Assembly (NCBI GenBank): GCA_900489925.1
Contig: UEHQ01000034.1
Span: 1-64,000, forward strand
Origin: Hyphomicrobiales bacterium
Lineage (GTDB): Bacteria; Pseudomonadota; Alphaproteobacteria; Rhizobiales; Rhizobiaceae
Direction: 5' to 3'
Length of the DNA stretch: 64,000 nt
Made by a program: the position numbers and the translations under genes. Positions 18,644 to 27,200 of the stretch are shown here, in pieces (the first letter of the stretch is position 1; every line of letters starts with the position of its first letter). The notes beneath the pieces were generated by a model. The model had not been told where the DNA came from and made no database searches. It was given only the letters and a program-made list of their open reading frames with translations.

Positions 18644-20329
18644 CTAGATCGCGGTTCCGAACGCGCCAAGGAGCTTTGCAAGCGCATCTTCGTCGCGATA
18701 GGGAAATGTTCTCCGCACCAACTCCGGGCTCAGCCGAGGCTGAAGGCTGCGAGCCTCAACCTCGCATCGCCTTCGCTGTGCGTCGTCACCACGCAGCGCA
18801 TGAGCGGCTGCGAGCAGAACAAGGGTCCGCCACGACTTGTCCGGAACATTCTCGAAATCGTCTACGGCGGCATCCGGACGGCCCTGCTGAAGCCGGATAA
18901 TGCCCCGGACACCCCAGAACCACACAGGCGGATACTTCGACTTCCTGAAGCATTCCTCGATTTCGGCTGCGGCCTCTTCCAGATCACCGACGTAGTGAAG
19001 CAATTCGGCATGATCCGCGCGAATCTCCATATCGGTCGGAGCCAAGTCACGCGCCTTAACGTAGTGGGATTCTGCGCTGTCGTGGTTTCGCATCGACAAT
19101 TGAACCAATGCCGCCGCGTAGTGGGAGAAGGCATGGTTGTTGTCGAGGCGCAAGGCAACGCGCGCGACTTCTTCGGCGCGATGCAGCCGCTCGATCACCC
19201 CTTCCGTGAAGAAGCCGTAAGACAGTGCAATGGCGTACATCGCATGCGCGTCGATGAGCGCCGGATCGAGTTCCGTCGCTCTCTGGAAAAAACGTTCCGC
19301 TTCGGGCAGCCGATGCTTGGCGTCCAGCATCCTGCCATAGAGAAAATTCTCGTAGGCTGACCAGGAGGCTTCGGGCTTCGTGGCAATGGCCTTTGATGCA
19401 GTGGAGAGCACTTTGTCCACCACGAGCGACACGATTTCCGCGGCCGCCCATTCGATGGCTTCGATATCGCAATCCGCAGGAAGATCGAAAGGCCTCGACC
19501 AGAGGATGGATGTGGCCGCGGTGCGCAGAAACCGGACGTTCAAGCGAAAAGGACCCGCCCCGTGGAGGCTGATGCTGACCGTGTAGTCGAGTGGACGACT
19601 GCCTGTCTCACTCACCGGGACGGATCCGACGTCGATCCAATGCCGATCGGAAAGGAATTGTTCGAGGCTTGAGGTAATAAGCCCCATGACCTCCTGCTGA
19701 TGGGGAAGGGCTGAGGACATGACCTCCACTCTGACCAGCACTTTTTCCCGATCCGACGATGTCGCCGGTTCAGCAGCGCGCGAGGGCTCCGCTTTCGCGG
19801 TTTCGGCGCAGTGCGGCTGCCAGTGCCAGACACGGACGGGTCGCTCGATATTCTTCAGACGTTTTTCTCCGCCCTCTACGAACTCGGCGCCGATCCGCGC
19901 GGCGATCTGGTGGTAGACACCCTCGGTGATGCAAAGCCCGCCAGGTGCAGCACCGGCTTCGACGCGGGAGGCGACGTTTACGCCGTCACCGAACATATCG
20001 GAGCCATCAACCAGCACATCGGCAAGGTTGATCCCAATTCGAAGAACCAAGCGAGCGCTGTCTGGCTCGCGTTGCGCCAGTTCGCCTTGGATTGCCATGG
20101 CGCATTCGACGGCTCCCGCGGCGGAATCAAAGACAGATAAGGTTCCGTCGCCTATCAGCTTGAATATCCTGCCGCCGTTGTCTTCGATGTTCGGCGCGAT
20201 GACGTCGCTGTGCAATGCCTTGATCCGGGCAAGGGTCGCCTCTTCGTCACGCTCCATCAGGCGAGCGTAACCAACCACATCCGTGGCCATGATTGCTGCC
20301 AGCCGTCGCTTGACAGGAATGCTCGCCAT
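18644..20329 (-). CDS. Class III adenylate/guanylate cyclase with TPR domain
   Basis: 561 residues. The first 170 form the class III cyclase domain: MATDVVGYARLM supplies the first metal-binding Asp (residue 17), KLIGDGTLSVFDS the second, and GDGVNVASRVEAG a later motif. A linker and a C-terminal TPR-like region (LPEAERFFQRATELDPALI) follow. No membrane segment is visible. ATG 20329 has GGAGG upstream; the GTG at 20350 would place it in the coding region. This soluble cyclase-TPR form is abundant in rhizobia. It is divergent from the type I secretion genes, but a functional link is unproven. Confidence 0.88.
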   Translation of the reverse strand: MASIPVKRRLAAIMATDVVGYARLMERDEEATLARIKALHSDVIAPNIEDNGGRIFKLIGDGTLSVFDSAAGAVECAMAIQGELAQREPDSARLVLRIGINLADVLVDGSDMFGDGVNVASRVEAGAAPGGLCITEGVYHQIAARIGAEFVEGGEKRLKNIERPVRVWHWQPHCAETAKAEPSRAAEPATSSDREKVLVRVEVMSSALPHQQEVMGLITSSLEQFLSDRHWIDVGSVPVSETGSRPLDYTVSISLHGAGPFRLNVRFLRTAATSILWSRPFDLPADCDIEAIEWAAAEIVSLVVDKVLSTASKAIATKPEASWSAYENFLYGRMLDAKHRLPEAERFFQRATELDPALIDAHAMYAIALSYGFFTEGVIERLHRAEEVARVALRLDNNHAFSHYAAALVQLSMRNHDSAESHYVKARDLAPTDMEIRADHAELLHYVGDLEEAAAEIEECFRKSKYPPVWFWGVRGIIRLQQGRPDAAVDDFENVPDKSWRTLVLLAAAHALRGDDAQRRRCEVEARSLQPRLSPELVRRTFPYRDEDALAKLLGAFGTAI

Positions 20330-20350
20330 TCGCCCTCCGCGTAGTCCCAC

Positions 20351-20602
20351 AGATCGCGCCCACGAGGCGTGGCGAGACTAGCACAGAACCGTTACCCCGT
20401 CTCGGAAGCGCCGGGGATAAATACGATGCGGGAGCGCGGCGTTGTTGCGAAACAGCCACGACCGATATGAAATACGGCGTCGGCTAATATACCCATGGCG
20501 CTCTACCTTTGAGTGCGTTAAAGCTCAGGCGAGAGTCGCGGCGACCAGTCGGTGGACGACGTAAGCGCAGCAGTCTGCAGCTTAGGAGAATAGTTTCCGC
20601 GC
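20351..20602. other. Divergent intergenic region between cyclase and secretion genes
   Basis: About 250 bases with no gene. A possible ribosome site AGGAG near 20585 is unusually far from ATG 20603. I see no convincing promoter or operator. Confidence 0.4.
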
Positions 20603-22750
20603 ATGGATGGCATCGGCTCGCAGCATCACGAATCCGGTCTTCGTGCGCTCTGCGGGATCGCAGCGTTCTATCGGATCGCTGCCGATCCGGTCCGGCTGCA
20701 GCACGATCTCGCCTTGAAGGGGCGGGCGGCTGAGGCGAAGGACTTACAGCGCGCAGCCGGGATCATCGGGCTCAAGGCGCGCGTCGTCGAGAAACTCAGC
20801 GAACAACGTCTTCGAACAATCCCGGTTCCTGCAATCGTCCAGGTCCGCAGTGGTTCGTTCCAAGTCCTCGGTGGGTTGAACCCATCGGGCAAATATAGAC
20901 TTGTCGATCCGATAACGCGCGTCGACCGCGAAATTGCTCCGTCAGACATTCTCGCTGAAATCAACTCGAGCGTTATCCTCGTCGGACGGCGCCTAGGCGG
21001 CGAGGGATCCGACCCGCGAGAATTCGGCTTCAAATGGTTCTGGCCGTCGATCTGGCGGTATCGAAAGCCGCTTGCCCACGTGCTGCTCGCCTCCCTGTTC
21101 GTTCAGATCTTCGCACTTGTCACGCCCCTGTTCTTCCAGGTTGTGGTTGACAAGGTTCTGACTCACAAGGGCTACTCGACCCTCTTTGTGCTGGTCGCGG
21201 GCATCGCCATCATCGGGCTCTTCGATGTCGTTCTCCAATATCTGAGAACCTATGCCCTCGCGCACACGACGAACCGGATCGACGTCGAGCTCGGCCAGCG
21301 ATTGTTTCACCACCTCCTGCGATTGCCGCTTGGCTACTTCGAGACTAGGTCGGCGGGTCAGACCGTCGCGCGGGTCCGCGAACTGGAGACGATCCGTGCG
21401 TTCCTGACTGGCCAGGGGCTGTTTTCGGCGCTTGACCTCGTCTTTGCGTTCATTTTCATCGCCGTGCTTCTTGCCTACTCCTGGAGCTTGACGCTCATCG
21501 TTATCGCCACGATCCCGATCTACATCCTGATCGGCATCATTGTCCGACCGCCGCTCCGCGAGCTGGTGAAGGAGAAATTCAATCGAGGCGCTGCAAGCCA
21601 GCAGTTTCTCGTCGAAGCGGTCGTCGGTGTTCACACCGTCAAGGCCGCCGCGGTCGAGCCCGTCATGCAGGCGCAGTGGGAAGAGAAGTTGGCGGCCTAC
21701 GTTCGCACGGCGTTCCAGGCCACGCTTCTCGGCGCCGGCGGCCAGAATGCAATTCAGTATGTCAGCAAGCTTTGCACCGCCGCACTTCTGCTGTTCGGCG
21801 CCAAGGCTGTCATCGATGGCGAGTTGACCGTTGGTTCGTTGGTGGCCTTCAACATGATCGCTGGCCAAGTCACCCAGCCGGTCCTGAGGCTGTCCCAGCT
21901 ATGGCAGGATTTCCAGCAGGTACAGATCTCGGTAGACCGCCTGGGCGACATCTTGAACACGCCGATAGAGCAGCGGCCCGGCGCCCGCATGACGTTGCCC
22001 GCACCACGGGGCAATATTGCGTTTCGGAACACGAGTTTCCGCTATCGACCGGGTTCGCCGGTGGTCCTGAAAAGCGTATCACTCGACATCAAGGCGGGAG
22101 AGGTGATCGGCATCGTCGGCCCATCCGGTTGCGGAAAGTCGACGCTCACCAAACTGATCCAGCGTCTCTATGTCCCCGAAGAGGGGCAGGTCCTTCTCGA
22201 CGGCGCGGATCTGTCGCAACTTGATCCGGCATGGCTTCGAAGTCATATCGGCGTCGTTCTGCAGGAGAACCTGCTGTTCAATCGGACGATCCACGACAAC
22301 ATAGCCTTGTCGAACCCCGCGATGCAGCGGGCACAGGTTATCACTGTTGCCAAGCTTGCCGGCGCGGACGAGTTCATAAGCCGCTTGCCGCACGGCTATG
22401 ACACGATGGTTGAGGAGCGAGGCGCAAACCTGTCCGGAGGCGAACGCCAGAGGATTGCCATCGCCCGTGCGCTCGCAACCAATCCGCCGATCCTGATCTT
22501 CGACGAAGCGACGAGCGCGCTCGATTATGAGAGCGAACGCATCGTCCATGCGAACATGCACCAGATCGCGCAGGGCAGGACGGTTGTCATTATTGCTCAC
22601 CGCCTCGCGGCTGTGCGAGGTTGCGACCGCATCGTCGGCATGATGGACGGGCGTATCGTGGAAGTTGGCAGCCACGACGGACTGCTCGGGCGTCCAGATG
22701 GGCTCTATGCGCGGTTGTGGGCGCTGCAGAACGACAGGGGCGCCGCATGA
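20603..22750 (+). CDS. Type I secretion ABC transporter (HlyB/PrtD class) with inactive C39-like domain
   Basis: 715 residues. Residues 1-130 match the C39-peptidase-like domain of HlyB; the segment SGLRALCGIAAFYRIAADP lacks the Q-x4-C-G catalytic cysteine motif, so leader cleavage is not expected. About six membrane helices follow, then the ATPase: Walker A GPSGCGKST near residue 505, signature NLSGGERQRIAIARAL near 610, Walker B ILIFDEATSALD near 630. It is the inner-membrane motor for export of the RTX protease encoded two genes downstream. Its stop overlaps the HlyD gene's start (ATGA). No outer-membrane TolC partner is encoded nearby. Confidence 0.92.
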   Translation: MDGIGSQHHESGLRALCGIAAFYRIAADPVRLQHDLALKGRAAEAKDLQRAAGIIGLKARVVEKLSEQRLRTIPVPAIVQVRSGSFQVLGGLNPSGKYRLVDPITRVDREIAPSDILAEINSSVILVGRRLGGEGSDPREFGFKWFWPSIWRYRKPLAHVLLASLFVQIFALVTPLFFQVVVDKVLTHKGYSTLFVLVAGIAIIGLFDVVLQYLRTYALAHTTNRIDVELGQRLFHHLLRLPLGYFETRSAGQTVARVRELETIRAFLTGQGLFSALDLVFAFIFIAVLLAYSWSLTLIVIATIPIYILIGIIVRPPLRELVKEKFNRGAASQQFLVEAVVGVHTVKAAAVEPVMQAQWEEKLAAYVRTAFQATLLGAGGQNAIQYVSKLCTAALLLFGAKAVIDGELTVGSLVAFNMIAGQVTQPVLRLSQLWQDFQQVQISVDRLGDILNTPIEQRPGARMTLPAPRGNIAFRNTSFRYRPGSPVVLKSVSLDIKAGEVIGIVGPSGCGKSTLTKLIQRLYVPEEGQVLLDGADLSQLDPAWLRSHIGVVLQENLLFNRTIHDNIALSNPAMQRAQVITVAKLAGADEFISRLPHGYDTMVEERGANLSGGERQRIAIARALATNPPILIFDEATSALDYESERIVHANMHQIAQGRTVVIIAHRLAAVRGCDRIVGMMDGRIVEVGSHDGLLGRPDGLYARLWALQNDRGAA

Positions 22751-24204
22751 AAGCAGCGACAGCCCGGAAGGATCGCTATGCAGGCCTTCCGCAGCGCCCG
22801 GAGAGGCGGTCTGACCATGAGTTCCTGGGGCCAGCACTCGAGATCCTGGAGACCCCGCCGTCACCGGTGCGCATGGCATTGATCCTGGTCATTTGTGCTT
22901 TTGTCACGACTGCGTTGATCTGGTCCTACATCGGCCGCATCGACATCATCGCGGCTGCGCAAGGCAAGATCCAGCCGACCGGCCGGGTGAAAGTCGTGCA
23001 GCCATTGCTGACGGGCAAGGTGAAGACGCTTCCGCCCGCAAACGGCACGTCTGTCAGGGCGGGTGACATTCTCCTTGAACTCGATCCTACGGATGCCATT
23101 GCCGATGAGACGGACGCGGTAAAGAGCCTGGCCTCGGTGCGGGCCGAGGTCGCGCGTCGGAAGGTCGTTGCGGACTATGTGGGGTCAACCAAGACCGACC
23201 GGCCACCGCCAGCAATCAAATGGGATGCAGAGGTGCCCGACGACCTGCGGCGGCGGGAAGACAGCATCCTCATGGGCGATATCGAACAACAGGCGGCAAC
23301 CATGGCTTCTCTCGATGCCCAGAAGCACCAGAAGGAAGTCGAGCGCGATCGCCTGAGGCTGACAGTTGCAGCGCAGGCTTCCCTCGTCGAAACTCTGAAA
23401 GAGCGCGTGACGATGCGCAACACGCTCGCCTCGAAGGATGCCGGCACGATGGCGAGCGTGATCGATGCCACGGAAACGCTGAAAGAGCAGGCGACGCAGC
23501 TTGCCGTTCAGGAGGGACAGCTCGCGGATGCGGCCGCAGGCATCGAGGTCTATGCGCGGGAGAAGGAGAAGGTGACTCGGGCCTTCCTGAGCGACCAATT
23601 CGAGCGGCTGGGCGATGCGGAGCGTCGCGTCGAGGAACTGGAGCAACGGCTGGCGAAAGCGAAGAACTCTCGCGAGCAGATGTCCTTGCGCAGCCCGATA
23701 GACGGTACGGTGCAGGCGTCCTCGATCACCAGCGTGGGGCAGGTGGTCACGGTTGGCCAGGACGCCATGCGTATCGTACCGAAGGGTAGCACCTTGGAAC
23801 TCGAGGTTTACGCCTTGAACAAGGACATCGGCTTCATCAAGGTCGGCCAGGAGGCGGTCGTCAAGCTCGAAGCCTTTCCCTTCACCCGCTATGGAACGAT
23901 CCCGGCTCGTGTCACAAAAATCGCCGCGGATGCGATTCCCGAACCCGACGCCGCGCGCCGCGAAGGCGATGCTGCAGCGAGACAGTCGGAGACAACATTC
24001 GGCGGTGCGGAGAGGATGCAGAATCTGGTCTTTCCGGTGACGCTCAGTCTGGACACGGACCTGATCTCGGCGGATGGGCGCAGCATCAAGCTAAGCGCCG
24101 GCATGGCGGCGACCGCGGAGGTTAGAACGGGCGACCGCAGGATACTGGAGTATGTTTTTTCGCCGCTGGTTGAAGTGGCGGAAGAGGCTCTGCGGGAAAG
24201 GTAA
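22747..24204 (+). CDS. HlyD-family membrane fusion protein of type I secretion
   Basis: 485 residues. A short cytoplasmic N-terminus, one membrane helix (MALILVICAFVTTALIW, about residues 39-56), a lipoyl/barrel half (AQGKIQPTGRVKVVQPLLTG), a long helical hairpin of about 150 residues, and a C-terminal half with SPIDGTVQ and ELEVYALNKDIGFIKVGQ. It bridges the ABC motor and an outer-membrane channel. ATG 22747 overlaps the ABC stop. The RTX gene begins 66 bp downstream. Confidence 0.92.
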   Translation: MKAATARKDRYAGLPQRPERRSDHEFLGPALEILETPPSPVRMALILVICAFVTTALIWSYIGRIDIIAAAQGKIQPTGRVKVVQPLLTGKVKTLPPANGTSVRAGDILLELDPTDAIADETDAVKSLASVRAEVARRKVVADYVGSTKTDRPPPAIKWDAEVPDDLRRREDSILMGDIEQQAATMASLDAQKHQKEVERDRLRLTVAAQASLVETLKERVTMRNTLASKDAGTMASVIDATETLKEQATQLAVQEGQLADAAAGIEVYAREKEKVTRAFLSDQFERLGDAERRVEELEQRLAKAKNSREQMSLRSPIDGTVQASSITSVGQVVTVGQDAMRIVPKGSTLELEVYALNKDIGFIKVGQEAVVKLEAFPFTRYGTIPARVTKIAADAIPEPDAARREGDAAARQSETTFGGAERMQNLVFPVTLSLDTDLISADGRSIKLSAGMAATAEVRTGDRRILEYVFSPLVEVAEEALRER

Positions 24205-24270
24205 CCTCTTCATGGTGACACTTCTCAGTGGATCGAGTGGGCAGAGTGGAATAGGTGGGGCGGGAATAGC

Positions 24271-27200
24271 ATGACGGGCACGAATACTTTCACAAAGTCC
24301 GTGTACTTGACGGGCGACGACAAAGTCGATGGGCTCATCAGCGGCTATTCCTGGGATGGGACGATAACCTATGCGTTTCCGACCGTTTCTACGTCGTATA
24401 CTTATAGCGGCGAGAAAAACTATGGCTTCTCCTCGATTTCCCGGCAGCAGCAATCCATGGCGCTGTTCTTTCTGGAACAGTCGTATGGAAACACAGCAAA
24501 CGACGGGTTCTCCGTAGAGGGTTTCACCAACGCCAATTTCGAGGCCGGATCTGCGAGCACCGCAACGGTCCGGTTCGCTCAGTCGTCATATCCTGATCTT
24601 TCGACGGCATGGACCTATTATCCGGGCCCGTACAACAATTCCGGTGATGTCTGGTTCGGAACTGCGTACGCCCGCACGACGGCCGACTATCGCTATCCCG
24701 AGTTCGGAAACTATGCAGGGCAAACGATCGTGCATGAGCTCGGTCACGCGCTTGGCTTGAAGCATGGCCATGTCGCGGAGGACAACACTGTCGTGGTGCC
24801 CGACGCATACGATTCTCTTGAATATACCACCATGACCTATCGCACCTATGTCGGCGACAGCGGGACGGGCTACAAATACGAGCAGAATGGCGCGCCGCAG
24901 ACCTTCATGATGCTCGACATCGCTGCCCTTCAGCAGATCTATGGTGCGGACTACACGACCAATAGCGACGATACCGTCTACAGCTGGAATCCGAACCAGG
25001 GCATTACCTATGTCAACGGCGTCGCCGCCATTACACCAGCAGCGAACCGGATCTTCGCAACCATATGGGATGGCGGCGGTATCGATACCTATGATCTGAC
25101 TGCCTATAAGACCAGTATCAGAATAGACCTGCGAGCCGGCGGCTATTCGGTCTTTTCTCAAGGCCAGCTTGCGTATCTGGGTGGCGGTCCAAACAAGGGC
25201 TATGCCCGTGGCAATATTTTCAATGCCCTGCTGTATCAGGGCAACGTCGCGTCGCTTATCGAAAATGTGAAGGCCGGTTCTGGCAACGACACGATTATCG
25301 GCAACGAGGCTGATAACACCCTGTGGGGCAACGCCGGCAACGATACGCTTGACGGCGGTGTCGGCGCCGATACCCTGATCGGGGGTACAGGAGACGATAC
25401 TTACATCGTCGATGATCTGGACGTCGTTGTCGAAGGTGTCAACGCGGGCAGCGATCTGATCAAGACGACGCTTTCCGTCTATTCGCTCGCCACAATTGCC
25501 AATGTCGAGAGGTTGGCCTTCATCGGCAGCGGCGCATTCACGGGGACTGGAAATAGCCTTGCGAATGTCATCAGCGGCGGTGCGGGCAGCGACACGCTGG
25601 ATGGTGGTGCGGGTGCCGACACGCTGATCGGCGGCGCCGGCAACGACCTCTATTTGGTCGACAGCACTGCTGACGTTGTCTCCGAGGCCGCCAATGCGGG
25701 TATTGATGAAATCCAGACCGCGCTTGCGACCTATTCGATCGCGGCGTTCACCAATGTTGAGAACCTGACCTATACCGGCACCGGAAAATTCTCGGGCATA
25801 GGCAACGCCGCAGCGAATAGGATTACTGGCGCCGCTGGGGATGACACATTGAACGGTGGCGCCGGTGTCGACACGCTGATCGGCGGCGCCGGAAACGACA
25901 CCTACCTAGTCGACCTTGCGACCGACGTCGTGGTCGAGAACGCCGGCGACGGCGTCGACACGATCAAGACGGCGCTTTCCAGCTATTCGCTCGCGGCAAT
26001 AAGCAACGTCGAGAACCTGACATATATCGGTACGGCTGCGTTTGTCGGTACCGGCAATGATCTCGATAACGTCCTCATGGGTGGTGCTGCCGCGGATAAG
26101 CTGACGGGGGGTCTTGGCAACGACACGCTGATTGGAGGCGCAGGCTCGGACAGGATGTCGGGGGGCTTGGGCGACGACATCTATGTGGTCGACGTCGCGA
26201 CCGACGTTGTGCTCGAGAACCTCGATGAGGGGACGGATACCATCAAGACAACGCTGGGGGCCTATACCCTCGGCGCGAATGTTGAGAACCTGACCTACAT
26301 TGGCACGGCAGCCTTCGCGGGTATTGGCAATGCCGCGGCGAACTGGATTACCGGTGGAGCAGGCGCCGACACGCTCGACGGTAACGCGGGGGACGATCGG
26401 CTGGTCGGCGGCGCCGGCAACGACACCTATATCGTCGATACCTTGGACGATACCGTAGTCGAAGAGGTCGGCGGTGGTGTCGATCTCATCAAAACTGCTC
26501 TTGCAACCTATTCGCTGGCGTCGATCGCCAATGTTGAAAACTTGGCCTATGTCGGCACTGCTGACTTCACCGGCGCCGGCAATGCTCTCGACAACGTCAT
26601 CACCGGTGGGGCTGGGAGTGACACACTCTCGGGCGATGCGGGCAACGACACGCTGAACGGCGGAGCGGGCGCGGATGCTCTAGCGGGTGGCCTAGGTGAC
26701 GACACTTACATCATCGACAATGCCGGGGACACGGTCAGCGAAGATGCCGACGAAGGCATCGATACCGTGCGGACGAGCCTAGCAAGCTATACGCTCGGCG
26801 CTAACGTCGAAAACCTTACCAATATCGGCACCGCAGCCTTTAACGGTATCGGTAATGCGCTGAACAACATCATGACCGGCGGGGCGGGGATCGACAGGTT
26901 GGCTGGTGGGGCAGGCGACGATATCTATATCGTCAGCACCCGTGACATCGTCATCGAGGATACCGACGCCGGTATTGACACGGTACGGACAAATCTCGCG
27001 TCGTATACACTCGGCGCTAACGTCGAAAATCTGATCTTCACCAGCAGCACCACCTTCACCGGCGTCGGCAACGGGCTCGACAATGTCATCAAGGGCGGCA
27101 AGGCAGCCGACACACTGTCAGGCGGCGCCGGCAATGACACGTTGGATGGCGGTGCTGGTGCCGATAGACTGATTGGCGGCACTGGCGACGATATCTTCAT